DNA of 64,000 bases from Mycolicibacterium sarraceniae (GTDB lineage Bacteria > Actinomycetota > Actinomycetes > Mycobacteriales > Mycobacteriaceae), in contig NZ_AP022595.1 in NCBI RefSeq assembly GCF_010731875.1, positions 930,001 to 994,000 of the forward strand, read 5' to 3'. Within the stretch, counting starts at the first letter, position 1; each line of letters opens with the position of its first letter. A program made the position numbers and the translations under genes. Below, one piece after another: positions 7,878-18,688 of this stretch. The notes beneath the pieces were generated by a model. It was not told where the DNA came from and searched no databases. It worked only from the letters and a program-made list of their open reading frames with translations.

Positions 7878-9088
7878 CGGTACAGAGTCCAGACGTGATG
7901 CTGGATCCCTACAACTACGACTTCCACGAGGATCCGTACCCGTACTACAAGCGGCTGCGCGACGAAGCCCCGCTGTATCACAACGAGGAGCTGAAGTTCT
8001 GGGCGCTGTCCCGCCATCAGGATGTCTTGCAGGGTTTCCGCAACAGCACAACGCTGTCCAATAAATTCGGTGTCTCCCTGGATCCGGCATCCCGCGGTCC
8101 GCACGCGTCTAAAACGATGTCCTTTCTGGCCATGGACGACCCGTCGCATCTGCGCCTGCGGACCCTGGTCTCAAAAGGGTTCACCCCGAGGCGGATTCGT
8201 GAGCTGGAACCCCGGGTCACCGAGATCGCCGTCAAGCACCTCGACACTATGCTCGAGAAGGCCGCCGCCGGTGAAATCGTGGACTATGTCGACGAGTTCG
8301 CGGGCAAGCTGCCGATGGATGTCATCTCCGAACTCATGGGAGTGCCCCAACCCGACCGCGCTCAGGTCCGGGCCTGGGCCGATGGCGTGATGCACCGCGA
8401 TGAAGGTGTCACCGATGTGCCACCGGAGGCCGTCGAAGCGTCGCTCAACCTGATCGTCTACTACCAGGCGATGGTGGAGGAGCGGCGCAAGACCCCCGCC
8501 GACGATCTCACGACGGCCCTCCTGGACGCCGAGATCGACGGCGACCGGCTGACCGACGACGAGGTCCTCGGGTTCATGTTCCTGATGGTCATCGCCGGTA
8601 ACGAGACCACTACCAAACTGCTTGCCAACGCCGCATTTTGGGGACACAAGAACCCCGACCAGCTGGCCGGCGTCTACACCGACCTGTCCCGGGTGCCGCT
8701 GTGGGTCGAAGAGACCCTGCGCTACGACACCTCGAGCCAAATCCTGGCTCGCACCGTCGCCGGCGATCTGACTTTGTACGACACTGTCATTCCCGACGGT
8801 GACGTGGTCCTGCTCCTGCCCGGATCAGCCCACCGCGACGAGCGCGTCTTCGAGAGGCCCGATGACTACCTCATCGGACGCGATATCGGCGCCAAGCTCC
8901 AGAGCTTCGGCAGCGGCGCACACTTCTGCCTCGGCGCTCACTTGGCCCGTATGGAGGCGCGAGTGGCCTTGGAAGAGTTGTTCACACGTATCCGCGGCTA
9001 TGAAGTGGACGAGGCCAACTCGGTTCGCGTCCACTCCAGCAACGTCCGTGGTTTCGCCCACCTGCCCATCACAGTGCAGCCTCGCTAG
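7874..9088 (+). CDS. cyp123: Cytochrome P450 CYP123
   Basis: A 404-residue P450. The heme loop is FGSGAHFCLGAHLARMEARV, the I-helix MVIAGNETTTKLLA, and the ExxR motif lies in WVEETLRYD. The start ATG overlaps the TetR stop. Its place between the TetR gene and an SDR upstream of cyp51 matches Rv0766c. The substrate of CYP123 is not established. The operon ferredoxin downstream could be its electron donor. Confidence 0.9.
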   Translation: MTVQSPDVMLDPYNYDFHEDPYPYYKRLRDEAPLYHNEELKFWALSRHQDVLQGFRNSTTLSNKFGVSLDPASRGPHASKTMSFLAMDDPSHLRLRTLVSKGFTPRRIRELEPRVTEIAVKHLDTMLEKAAAGEIVDYVDEFAGKLPMDVISELMGVPQPDRAQVRAWADGVMHRDEGVTDVPPEAVEASLNLIVYYQAMVEERRKTPADDLTTALLDAEIDGDRLTDDEVLGFMFLMVIAGNETTTKLLANAAFWGHKNPDQLAGVYTDLSRVPLWVEETLRYDTSSQILARTVAGDLTLYDTVIPDGDVVLLLPGSAHRDERVFERPDDYLIGRDIGAKLQSFGSGAHFCLGAHLARMEARVALEELFTRIRGYEVDEANSVRVHSSNVRGFAHLPITVQPR

Positions 9089-9102
9089 AAGGATCTAGTC
9101 AC

Positions 9103-9923
9103 ATGCCACGTTTCGCTCCCCTCCCCGACCGCAGGCCCGCGCTGGTTGCCGGTGCGTCGTCCGGGATCGGTGAAGCCACCGCGATCAAGCTCGCCGCCAA
9201 CGGTTTTCCCGTCGCGCTCGGTGCTCGTCGGGTGGACAAGCTGCAGGAGATCGTCGGGAAGATCCGTGCCGACGGTGGCGAGGCCATCGCGGTGCACCTC
9301 GACGTCACCGACCCCGACTCGGTGAAGGCCGCCGTGGAGCAGACCACTTCCGAACTCGGCGAGATCGAGGTGTTGGTGGCCGGTGCGGGTGACACGTACT
9401 TCGGCAAGCTCGACTCAATCAGCATCGACGAGTTCGAGTCCCAGATCCAGATCCATCTGGTCGGCGCCTACCGGGTGGCTTCCGCGGTCCTGCCGGGCAT
9501 GCTCCAACGCCAGCGCGGCGACCTGATCTTCGTGGGATCTGACGTGTCGCTGCGACCACGGCCCCACATGGGCGCCTACGGTGCGGCCAAGGCCGCCCTG
9601 GTGTCGATGGTGACCAACTACCAGATGGAACTGGAAGGCACCGGGGTGCGCGCCTCGATCGTCCATCCCGGCCCGACCAAGACCTCGATGGGCTGGAGCC
9701 TGCCCGCCGAACTCATCGGACCTGCACTCGACGACTGGGCCAAGTGGGGCCAAGCGCGACATGACTACTTCATGCGCGCCGCCGACCTCGCGCGCGCCAT
9801 CACATTTGTGGCGGAAACCCCCCGCGGCAGCTTCATCGCGAATATGGAGCTCCAGCCCGAAGCTCCCTTGGCCGGCAACACATCTCGTCAGAAGCTCACC
9901 CTTGGCGAGGAAGGAATGCCCGC

Positions 9924-9927
<4 letters not shown>
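9103..9927 (+). CDS. Short-chain dehydrogenase/reductase (Rv0765c-like)
   Basis: A 274-residue SDR. The cofactor loop is AGASSGIGEATA, and GARR after beta-2 points to NADP(H). The catalytic region is VGSDVSLRPRPHMGAYGAAK, giving YxxxK with Ser upstream. It starts 14 bases after cyp123 and overlaps cyp51 by ATGA. Association with two P450s suggests oxidation or reduction of a hydroxylated product, possibly a sterol, but no substrate is known. Confidence 0.88.
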
Positions 9928-11500
<1,573 letters not shown>

Positions 11501-11520
11501 CCCTAGAGAAGGAATAGACA

Positions 11521-12060
11521 ATGGCGTCACGCGAACAACTCGACGACTGGGTCCAGCGCTGGCTGCAGGCCAACAAGGACAGCGAGAAGGCAGGCGACTG
11601 GAAGAACCTGGCGGAGTTCTACACCGAGGACGCCACCTACGGCTGGAACATCGGGCCCAAGGAAGACGTCATGTGCGTCGGCAAGGATCAGATCCGCGAT
11701 GTCGCGCTCGGCCTGGAGATGGAAGGCCTGGAGAACTGGGTCTACGAGTACCAGAAGGTGCTGGTCGACGAGAAGCAGAACGAGATCGTGGGCTTCTGGA
11801 AGCAGATCGCCCACAAGTCCGACGGGACCAGCGACGAGATCTACGGCATCGGCGGCAGCTGGTTCCGCTTGAACGACGATCTGTTGATCGAATGGCAGCG
11901 GGACTTCTTCGACTTCGGCCACGTGCAGAAGGCGTTCGTCAAGCTCATCTCCTCCGGTGACCTCACCCCGACCATGCAAAAGCGCATCGAGCGCAGCGTC
12001 GCGGGCGAGAAGCTGCCCGGTTACTACCCCCTCGGTGAAGCCCCCGTTCAGATCTGGTGA
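11521..12060 (+). CDS. NTF2/SnoaL-fold protein (Rv0762c-like)
   Basis: A 179-residue protein with an N-terminal helix followed by LAEFYTEDATYGWNIGP, the usual start of an NTF2/SnoaL cone fold. It lies 20 bases after the ferredoxin, with AGAAGGA upstream. Length and position match Rv0762c (181 residues). The fold hosts isomerases, dehydratases and binding proteins; no catalytic residues can be fixed from sequence alone. It is the last gene of the TetR-cyp123-cyp51 operon. Confidence 0.75.
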   Translation: MASREQLDDWVQRWLQANKDSEKAGDWKNLAEFYTEDATYGWNIGPKEDVMCVGKDQIRDVALGLEMEGLENWVYEYQKVLVDEKQNEIVGFWKQIAHKSDGTSDEIYGIGGSWFRLNDDLLIEWQRDFFDFGHVQKAFVKLISSGDLTPTMQKRIERSVAGEKLPGYYPLGEAPVQIW

Positions 12061-12136
12061 CTACTCGACGCGCGTCAACTAGTAGGCCCCCGGCGGCGAC
12101 GCAGAAGGTGACGGAGGTCATAATGGTCACCGGAGC

Positions 12137-12150
12137 AGGAACACGTTCTA
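12137..12150. promoter_or_regulatory. KstR-like operator upstream of adhB
   Basis: AGGAACACGTTCTA matches TNNAACNNGTTNNA at every fixed position except the first T. It lies about 82 bases upstream of the adhB start and contains the palindrome GAACACGTTC. KstR is the cholesterol-sensing repressor of mycobacterial steroid genes. Its binding here is inferred from sequence only. Confidence 0.5.
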
Positions 12151-12231
12151 ATTTTGGCCTAGATTGACCATCCGGTACAGCCGGCCGCCCTGGAGGAGAC
12201 CGGGGTCGGGTTTCGCGAGTGGAGGTTCGCT

Positions 12232-13359
12232 GTGAAGACAAAAGGTGCTCTCATTTGGGAGTTCAACCAGCCGTGGTCGATCGAAGAGATCGAGATCGGC
12301 GACCCGGTCAAAGACGAAGTCAAAATCCAGATGGAAGCTTCGGGCATGTGTCACTCGGACCATCACCTGGTCACCGGCGGCATCCCGATGTTCGGTTTCC
12401 CGGTGCTCGGCGGGCACGAAGGCGCCGGCGTCGTCACCGAGGTCGGACCGGGTGTTGAGGGTCTCGAGCCTGGCGATCACGTCGTACTGTCCTTCATCCC
12501 GTCCTGCGGTGCATGTCTGTCCTGTCAGGCCGGTATGCGCAACCTCTGCGATCTGGGCGCCGGGCTGCTCGGTGGGCAGGCCGTCTCCGACGGCACCCAC
12601 CGCATCACCGCCAAGGGTCAGCCCGTCTTCCCGATGACACTGCTGGGCACGTTCTCGCCCTACATGGTCGTCCACAAGAGCTCGGTCGTGAAGATCGACA
12701 AGTCCATCCCGTTCGAGGTGGCCTGCCTGGTGGGCTGCGGTGTCACCACGGGCTACGGCTCAGCGGTCCGCAGCGGCGATGTCCGTCCCGGTGAGGATGT
12801 GGCAATCGTCGGCATCGGCGGTGTCGGTATGTCCGCGCTGCAGGGTGCGGTCAACGCGGGCGCCCGCTACGTCTTCGCCATCGACCCGGTGGAGTGGAAG
12901 CGCGACCAGGCGCTGAAGTTCGGCGCCACCCACGTCTACCCCGATATCGAGGCGGCCGCCGCCGATATCGCGGAGGTCACCTGGGGACTCATGGCCCGCA
13001 AGGTCATTGTCACGGTCGGCGAGCTGCACGGCAAGGATGTCGACAGCTACCTCGGCATCACGGCCAAGGGCGGCACCTGCGTGCTGACCGCGATGGGCAG
13101 CATCATGGACAACGAGGCCACGATCAATCTGGCGATGCTCACCCTGATGCAGAAGAATCTGCAGGGCACCGTCTTCGGTGGCGGCAACCCACACTTCGAC
13201 ATCCCGCAGCTGTTGGGGATGTACAAGGCGGGCAAGCTCAACCTCGACGATATGGTCACCCGGCAGTACAAGCTCGAGCAGATCAACGACGGCTACAAGG
13301 ACATGCTCGAGGGCCGCAACATCCGCGGCGTCATCCGCTACACCGACGAGGACCGCTGA
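12232..13359 (+). CDS. adhB: Zinc-dependent alcohol dehydrogenase
   Basis: A 375-residue medium-chain alcohol dehydrogenase. Catalytic-zinc residues are in GMCHSDHHLV and GHEGAG, and structural zinc cysteines in CGACLSCQAGMRNLC. The NAD-binding glycines are in GIGGVGMSAL. GTG 12232 follows GGAGG at 6 bases. It resembles the NDMA-dependent/Rv0761c AdhB group, which often holds its cofactor tightly. The gene has its own promoter region with a KstR-like site and ends at a strong hairpin. Its substrate could be a steroid-derived or other alcohol; this is not proven. Confidence 0.92.
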   Translation: MKTKGALIWEFNQPWSIEEIEIGDPVKDEVKIQMEASGMCHSDHHLVTGGIPMFGFPVLGGHEGAGVVTEVGPGVEGLEPGDHVVLSFIPSCGACLSCQAGMRNLCDLGAGLLGGQAVSDGTHRITAKGQPVFPMTLLGTFSPYMVVHKSSVVKIDKSIPFEVACLVGCGVTTGYGSAVRSGDVRPGEDVAIVGIGGVGMSALQGAVNAGARYVFAIDPVEWKRDQALKFGATHVYPDIEAAAADIAEVTWGLMARKVIVTVGELHGKDVDSYLGITAKGGTCVLTAMGSIMDNEATINLAMLTLMQKNLQGTVFGGGNPHFDIPQLLGMYKAGKLNLDDMVTRQYKLEQINDGYKDMLEGRNIRGVIRYTDEDR

Positions 13360-13381
13360 CCTGCGCGGTCCCTCACGGACC

Positions 13382-13428
13382 TTCCGGGCCGTGCCCGCCT
13401 TGCCCTATGGCGCGGGCACGGCCCGGAA
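13382..13428 (+). terminator. Strong hairpin after adhB
   Basis: Arms 13382-13398 and 13412-13428 are perfectly complementary over 17 bases (TTCCGGGCCGTGCCCGC) around a 13-base loop. It begins 22 bases after the adhB stop. There is no clear run of T afterwards, which is common for mycobacterial terminators. Confidence 0.8.
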
Positions 13429-13445
13429 TTCATGAAACGCCACCC

Positions 13446-13673
13446 ATGACTGCCTTCCCGAACCTGTTGCGCCCCGGCCGGATCGGCCGGATGGAATTGC
13501 GCAACAGGTTCGTGATGTCTCCGATGGAGACCAACGATTCGTCACCGTACTGGAGACGGGTCGCACGATCGCCCCAGCAGTCGGTCTCAAACGCCGGACG
13601 GAGCACATGGACCGGAGTGGGGCTCATCCGCAAGGCCACCGAAGATGACGCTCGCGCTGCCTGCAGTGTCTGA
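13446..13673 (+). pseudogene. Internally deleted FadH/old yellow enzyme-type oxidoreductase
   Basis: The first 30 residues, including FPNLLRPGRIGRMELRNRFV, are the canonical start of NADH:flavin oxidoreductases of the 2,4-dienoyl-CoA reductase type. After ETN the similarity breaks, and near the end IRKATEDDARAACS resembles the region just before the iron-sulphur cysteines of the same family. A normal enzyme has about 650 residues; this remnant encodes 75. It is a relic left by a large deletion. Confidence 0.75.
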
Positions 13674-13690
13674 TGACAAGGAGAGGGATT

Positions 13691-14122
13691 ATGACCACTA
13701 CCGAACTGACCCCGGCGCTGGCCGCTTCGCAGGCCTCCTGGAAGTGCGTGATGTCGCACAACCGGGAAGGCTGGCTGGCCCTGATGGCCGACGACGTCGT
13801 CATCGAAGACCCGATCGGGCCGGCCATCACCAACCCCGACGGCAACGGTGTGCGGGGCAAGGCGGCCGTCGCCGACTTCTACGACGCCAACATCTCGGTC
13901 AACAATCTTCGGGTCACGTGCGAAGAGACGTTCCCGTCCAGCTCCCCGAACGAAGTGGCCCATATCCTGGTGCTACGCAGCCAGTTCGAGGGCGGCCTGA
14001 CCAGCACGGTGCGCGGGGTGTTCACCTACCACGTCAACGACGCCGGCCTGATCGTCAACATGCGCGGCTACTGGAACATGGACGGCATGCAGTTCAGCCA
14101 GGCCTCCGCCGAGGGTGAGTGA
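13691..14122 (+). CDS. NTF2-fold, ketosteroid isomerase-like protein (Rv0760c-like)
   Basis: A 143-residue protein with AGGAG 7 bases before ATG 13691. The motif VVIEDPIGPAITNPDGNG and FTYHVNDAGLI match Rv0760c, which has a steroid delta-isomerase-like fold and was crystallised with a steroid ligand; its in vivo reaction is unknown. A clear paralogue lies at 51091-51492 inside the cholesterol cluster, which supports a steroid-related role. It overlaps the next SDR by 8 bases, implying one transcript. Confidence 0.85.
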   Translation: MTTTELTPALAASQASWKCVMSHNREGWLALMADDVVIEDPIGPAITNPDGNGVRGKAAVADFYDANISVNNLRVTCEETFPSSSPNEVAHILVLRSQFEGGLTSTVRGVFTYHVNDAGLIVNMRGYWNMDGMQFSQASAEGE

Positions 14123-14984
14123 CCAGCCGCTAGCCGGCTTCGGCGCGGTAGTCGTCGGCGGCTCACGGGGTATCGGTGGTGCCGTGTCCGCGCTGCTGGC
14201 TGAGCTCGGCGCGGGTGTGGTGGTGAACGGCCGAGACGCAGCGGCCGTTCACGCCACGGTGTCCGCCATCGCCGATGCCGGCGGCCGTGCCGTCCCCCAT
14301 GCCGGTTCGGCTGCCGATGAGGCGGTCGCCGAGGACCTGATCGTGCTGTGCGAGAAGGAGTTCGGTGCCGTCGACGCGCTGGTCAACTGTGCGGGGGCGC
14401 CCGAGCCGGCGGGGTCGTCGATCCTGAGTGTCACACCCACCGAATTTCGCGATCTCCTCGATGTCCACCTGGGCACCACATTCGCGACCTGCCGCGCGGC
14501 CGCGCCCAGAATGGTGGCCAGGGGCCGCGGCGCGATCGTCAACACCAGTTCCTTTGCGTTCCTTGGTGATTACGGTGGCACCGGATACCCAGCGGGCAAA
14601 GGTGCGGTGAACGGGTTGACGATGGCCATCGCGGCGGAATTGGCCGAGCACGGGGTGCGGGCGAATGTGGTTTGTCCAGGTGCCAAGACCCGGCTCTCCA
14701 GCGGGCCCGATTACGAGGAACACATCGCTGAGCTGCGGCGGCGCGGCATGCTCGACGAGGTCAGTGCGCAAGGCGCCCTCGACGCACCGGCTCCGGAATA
14801 CGTCGCCCCGATGTACGCCTACCTGGTCAGTGACCTCGCCAGCAAGATCACCGGTCAGATCTTCATCGCCGCAGGCGGTTTCGTCGGCCGCTTCGACCGG
14901 CCCTCCCCCGGTTTCATCGCCTACCGGGATCACAACGAGAGCCCGCCTTGGTCGGTCGACGAGGTCGCGGCGATGCTCGCCTGA
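14115..14984 (+). CDS. Short-chain dehydrogenase/reductase
   Basis: A 289-residue SDR starting at GTG 14115. GGSRGIGG is the cofactor loop, NGRD follows beta-2 and suggests NADP(H), and the active site is NTSSFAF then GYPAGKGAV. The protein is about 40 residues longer than a classical SDR, with the extension at the C-terminus (FDRPSPGF onward). It overlaps the isomerase-like gene, so the two probably act on the same compound. The end is 1 base from the convergent glycosyltransferase stop. Confidence 0.85.
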   Translation: MSDQPLAGFGAVVVGGSRGIGGAVSALLAELGAGVVVNGRDAAAVHATVSAIADAGGRAVPHAGSAADEAVAEDLIVLCEKEFGAVDALVNCAGAPEPAGSSILSVTPTEFRDLLDVHLGTTFATCRAAAPRMVARGRGAIVNTSSFAFLGDYGGTGYPAGKGAVNGLTMAIAAELAEHGVRANVVCPGAKTRLSSGPDYEEHIAELRRRGMLDEVSAQGALDAPAPEYVAPMYAYLVSDLASKITGQIFIAAGGFVGRFDRPSPGFIAYRDHNESPPWSVDEVAAMLA

Positions 14985-14985
14985 G

Positions 14986-16950
14986 CTAGGCCGTCAGGTC
15001 GTAGATCATCACCCTGCCGACCCGCTCGGGGGTGAAGTTGCGCTGGACCCATTGCTGGATCAGCGCATTGGTGTCCAGGTGTCCCCACTGGCCCTCGTGG
15101 ATCGGGTTGGTGACGATGAAGTAGTGAATCCGCTTGGACAACACCAGCCGTAGGAAGGCACCGGGTGCCGGCGACGGGTCGGTGCCGTTAAAGCCACCGA
15201 CCGGCATTACCGGATAACCACTGGCGAGTTGGTAGCCGGCCGCACAGACCGATCCGACCGTGGCGGCCACCCAGGTGTACCGCTGGGCATCGGCGTCGAG
15301 CAGGTCGACCAATTGGCGGTCGGGCACACCCGAGTCCAGCAGCGTGCACCCCACCAGATGCACTCCAGCGCCGGGAGATCCGGTCGGCAGCAGGAATCCG
15401 GGACCGGTGGCCACGGTGATCTTGGCTCGCTGGACCGGCCCGACACCCTTGGTCATCGCGGTCACGACACGGGGAACCGGTCCGGCGATCGGCATCGCGC
15501 CGACGTTCCCGCGCACCACCGTCGTGACGCTGTAGGCAGCCGGGCCGCCGAGAGCCACCAGCGCGGCGACCGCGACGATCATCGGCGTCGGCATCCGGAC
15601 GGCCACTGCGGCCAGCAGTACGACCGCGCCGATCGGGACAGCCCACCGCAGCCACGGATAGTAGTCGGGTACATGCCGCAGGACGAGCACCGACGTTGCC
15701 GCGGTCAGCACCGCGGCTGCCGCCAATGTACCCTTGGCCCAGCCTCTTTCACGTTCCCGCCAGCACACCGCCACGCCGATCCCGATCACCGCCGCGACCG
15801 GCGGGGCCAGAGCCACCGTGTAATAGGCGTGGAAGATTCCCGCCATGAAGCTGAAGACCAGCGCGGTGGTGAGCAGCCAGATGGCCCAGACTAGGAAGGA
15901 AGCCCGCCGCCGGTCATCCCGCGGGGCGCGGGCCCACCACGCGAGCAGCGCGATCGCCAACACCAGTGCGGCCGGTAGCAGCCAGCCGATGTCACCGATC
16001 TGCTCTGGTTCGAACAGCCGGCCGATACCGGGCTGGCCCCACGGATGTGCCGACGTCCGGCCGCCCGGGTGGACCGGTGAGATGAAGCCAGGCGAACCGG
16101 TGCTGCCCGGTTCGTCGCCGTTGAGCCGGCCGATGCCGTTATACCGCATCGTCAGTTCCAGAATCGAATTGGTCTGCGTACCACCGATCCACGGCCGAGT
16201 GCTCGCCGGCCACAACTGGACCAACAGCACCCACCAGCCCGCCGAGACCACCGCGGCGCCGAGTCCGAGCACCAGCTGGCCGGCCCGGGCGAGCAGCGAC
16301 CGGGGCCCGGCCAGCAGATAGGTGATGGCCAGAGCCGGAATCACCAGCGCCACCTCGAGCTGCTTGGTCAGATACCCCAGCCCCAGGCAGGCACCACAGG
16401 CCAGCAGCCAGCGTGAGCGCCCGTCGTCGAGCGCCCGTAGTAGCGCCCACACCGCGGCAATCATCAACAGCACCAACAGCGCGTCGGGATTGTTGAACCG
16501 GAAGATCGCGACGGCTACCGGGGTAAGCGCCAGAACCGCACCCGCGATCAGTGCGGCAGTCTCGCCGAACGGCCGGCGCACGGCGTCCCACAGCAGTGCC
16601 ACAGAACCGATCCCGATCAGAGCCTGGGGCGCCAGGATGCTCCACGAGTTGAGGCCGAACATCCGGATTGCCAGCGACGGAAGCCACAGCGACAGTGGGG
16701 GTTTGTCGACGGTGATCGAGTTGGCAGCATCCGACGAACCGAACAGGAACGCTTTCCAGGACTGCGCCCCAGCCTGTGCCGCGGCCGAGTAGAAGGCGTT
16801 CGCCCAGCCCGAACGGTCCAGGGCCCAGAGGTAGAGCACCCCCGTCGCCGTCAGCAGCGCCAGTAATGCCCAGCGGTGAACCACCCGTCTTGCAGCCCGC
16901 GGAACAGCCTCGGCTGTAACGATTATCGGCGGGCCGACCGTGACGGTCAT
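14986..16950 (-). CDS. GT39-type membrane glycosyltransferase (ArnT/PMT-like)
   Basis: A 654-residue protein with about 11-12 hydrophobic helices. The early luminal loop contains NSITVDKPPLSLWL, the acidic signature of the PMT/ArnT glycosyltransferase family, followed by FRFNNPDALL. These enzymes move a sugar from a polyprenyl-phosphate carrier to an acceptor outside the membrane. ATG 16950 is 4 bases downstream of the GT2 gene stop, so the two are translated together; the GT2 enzyme probably makes the carrier-linked sugar. Sugar and acceptor are unknown. Confidence 0.85.
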   Translation of the reverse strand: MTVTVGPPIIVTAEAVPRAARRVVHRWALLALLTATGVLYLWALDRSGWANAFYSAAAQAGAQSWKAFLFGSSDAANSITVDKPPLSLWLPSLAIRMFGLNSWSILAPQALIGIGSVALLWDAVRRPFGETAALIAGAVLALTPVAVAIFRFNNPDALLVLLMIAAVWALLRALDDGRSRWLLACGACLGLGYLTKQLEVALVIPALAITYLLAGPRSLLARAGQLVLGLGAAVVSAGWWVLLVQLWPASTRPWIGGTQTNSILELTMRYNGIGRLNGDEPGSTGSPGFISPVHPGGRTSAHPWGQPGIGRLFEPEQIGDIGWLLPAALVLAIALLAWWARAPRDDRRRASFLVWAIWLLTTALVFSFMAGIFHAYYTVALAPPVAAVIGIGVAVCWRERERGWAKGTLAAAAVLTAATSVLVLRHVPDYYPWLRWAVPIGAVVLLAAVAVRMPTPMIVAVAALVALGGPAAYSVTTVVRGNVGAMPIAGPVPRVVTAMTKGVGPVQRAKITVATGPGFLLPTGSPGAGVHLVGCTLLDSGVPDRQLVDLLDADAQRYTWVAATVGSVCAAGYQLASGYPVMPVGGFNGTDPSPAPGAFLRLVLSKRIHYFIVTNPIHEGQWGHLDTNALIQQWVQRNFTPERVGRVMIYDLTA

Positions 16951-16954
16951 CGCG

Positions 16955-18175
16955 TCAGCGGGTGGAGGCGCCGAACACCCGCCGCAGCGCAATGAAGCGC
17001 ACGAGGGTGGCGACAAGGTTGGCCACGACCAGAACCGAGAGTTCGACACCTTTGCCGACGCTCGGATCGAAACGGTGCAGCAGGTAGAGCGAGCCGCTGG
17101 TGATGGCCAGTCCGAAGGTGAACACCAGCAGGCCGTGGATGTGGTGGCGGGCGGCGCCGGCCCGACCACGGATGCCGAAGGTGAAGGCCCGGTTGGCGGC
17201 GGTGTTGGCGAGTGCGGTCAGCAGCAGCGCCGTCAAGTTGGCGGCCTGCGCGCCGAGCATGGGGTGCAGCCAAAGATAGAGCAGCGCAAAGGCGATGGTG
17301 CTGGCGATGCCGATCAGGCCGAAGCGCACCATCTGGCCGACCATGCCGCGCGGCACGCCGGGCACCAGTGGTTCACGGCCAAGTGCCGTCTGAAGGTCGC
17401 GTAGCGGCAGGGCGCCGGTGGTCAGCGCCCGGCCCACCCGCCAGCAGCCTTTGAGGTCTCCGATCGCGGTAGCCACGATGTCGACCCGTGAGTCGGGATC
17501 GTCGATCCAGTCGACCGGCACCTCGTGGATGCGCAGGCCGGCCTTCTCGGCCAGCACGAGCAGCTCGGTGTCGAAGAACCAGCCGGTGTCGACAATCAGC
17601 GGCAGCAGCTGGCGGGCGACATCGGCGCGAACCGCTTTGAAACCGCATTGGGCGTCGGAAAACCGGGCCCCGAGGAATCCGCGCAGCAGCAGGTTGTAGC
17701 CGCGGGACACCACCTCACGCTTGATCGGACGCACTACCCGCGAGGAGGGAGCCAGTCGCGACCCGATGGCGATATCGGAATGCCCAGACACCAACGGAGC
17801 AACCAAGGGCATCAGCGCCGAGAGATGGGTGGAAAGGTCGACGTCCATATAGGCCACCACGTCGGCGGGCGAGGACGACCACGCGGTGGCCAGCGCTCCG
17901 CCGCGACCCTTTGCGTCGAGGTGGAGCACCTCGACGTCGGAGAGTTCCTCGCTGAGCTGCTCGGCAACCCCCAGGGTGCTGTCGGTACTTGCGTTGTCGG
18001 CCACCAGGATTCGCGCGCGGTAGGGCACTTCGTCGCGCAGGAACTGGTGGAGGCGGCGTACGCAGCCCGGGAGGTCGTGTTCCTCGTTGTACACCGGGAT
18101 GACGATGTCCAGAATGTAGCGACCCCCGAGGCCGATCGGAGCAGTGCGTTGCTCGGCCGGCAGGGTGTCGGTCAT
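16955..18175 (-). CDS. GT2 polyprenyl-phosphate glycosyltransferase fused to GtrA domain
   Basis: A 406-residue two-domain protein. Residues about 20-250 form a GT2 domain with [17 protein letters not shown], the metal-binding MDVDLSTHL and a dolichol-phosphate-sugar-synthase type layout. Residues about 275-400 form a GtrA-like module with four hydrophobic helices. Such fusions make or flip polyprenyl-phosphate sugars. It forms an operon with the GT39 gene. ATG 18175 matches the natural domain start; longer readings extend into the divergent HIT promoter. Confidence 0.88.
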   Translation of the reverse strand: MTDTLPAEQRTAPIGLGGRYILDIVIPVYNEEHDLPGCVRRLHQFLRDEVPYRARILVADNASTDSTLGVAEQLSEELSDVEVLHLDAKGRGGALATAWSSSPADVVAYMDVDLSTHLSALMPLVAPLVSGHSDIAIGSRLAPSSRVVRPIKREVVSRGYNLLLRGFLGARFSDAQCGFKAVRADVARQLLPLIVDTGWFFDTELLVLAEKAGLRIHEVPVDWIDDPDSRVDIVATAIGDLKGCWRVGRALTTGALPLRDLQTALGREPLVPGVPRGMVGQMVRFGLIGIASTIAFALLYLWLHPMLGAQAANLTALLLTALANTAANRAFTFGIRGRAGAARHHIHGLLVFTFGLAITSGSLYLLHRFDPSVGKGVELSVLVVANLVATLVRFIALRRVFGASTR

Positions 18176-18283
18176 GGGACCATAGTCACGGGTCAAGCTG
18201 CCGTCACACTGGGCCGGATCTGGCAGATTGCTGCGAGGCAGCTCCATAACCAACCCCCGCGCGCTACTCATATGCTTGGCGAC

Positions 18284-18688
18284 ATGGCCTCCGTCTTCAC
18301 CAAGATCATCAACCGTGAACTGCCGGGCCGATTCGTCTACGAGGACGACGAGGTCGTCGCATTCCTGACGATCGAGCCGATGACCCCCGGGCACACCCTG
18401 GTGGTACCGCGCGCCGAGGTCGACAACTGGCAAAACGTCGAGCCGGACGTGTTCAACAAGGTGATGGCCGTCTCGCAGCGGATCGGCAAGGCGGTGTGCG
18501 CGGCGTTCGGCGCGGAGCGTTCCGGCCTGATCATCGCCGGGCTCGAGGTGCCGCACTTGCACGTGCATGTATTCCCCGCGCGCAACCTCGCCGACTTCGG
18601 TTTCGCCAACGTCGACCGCAATCCGTCACCGGCAGCACTGGATGACGCGCAGGCCAAGATCAAGGCTGCGCTGGCTGACCTCAGTTAG
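18284..18688 (+). CDS. HIT-family nucleotide hydrolase/transferase (Rv0759c-like)
   Basis: A 134-residue HIT protein. The catalytic triad motif HLHVHVF follows VPHL, and the N-terminal [18 protein letters not shown] is typical of HINT/HIT proteins that cleave AMP from phosphoramidates or acyl-AMP. ATG 18284 matches the Rv0759c start; an in-frame ATG at 18272 is possible. No ribosome site is obvious, so a short or absent leader is possible. The 3' end overlaps the convergent phoR by 8 bases. Confidence 0.9.
   Translation: MASVFTKIINRELPGRFVYEDDEVVAFLTIEPMTPGHTLVVPRAEVDNWQNVEPDVFNKVMAVSQRIGKAVCAAFGAERSGLIIAGLEVPHLHVHVFPARNLADFGFANVDRNPSPAALDDAQAKIKAALADLS

Noticed and set aside
17525..18271. 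Long plus-strand extension upstream of the HIT gene
   Set aside because: It is the shadow of the GT2 gene on the opposite strand; HIT proteins begin at the ATG at 18284.
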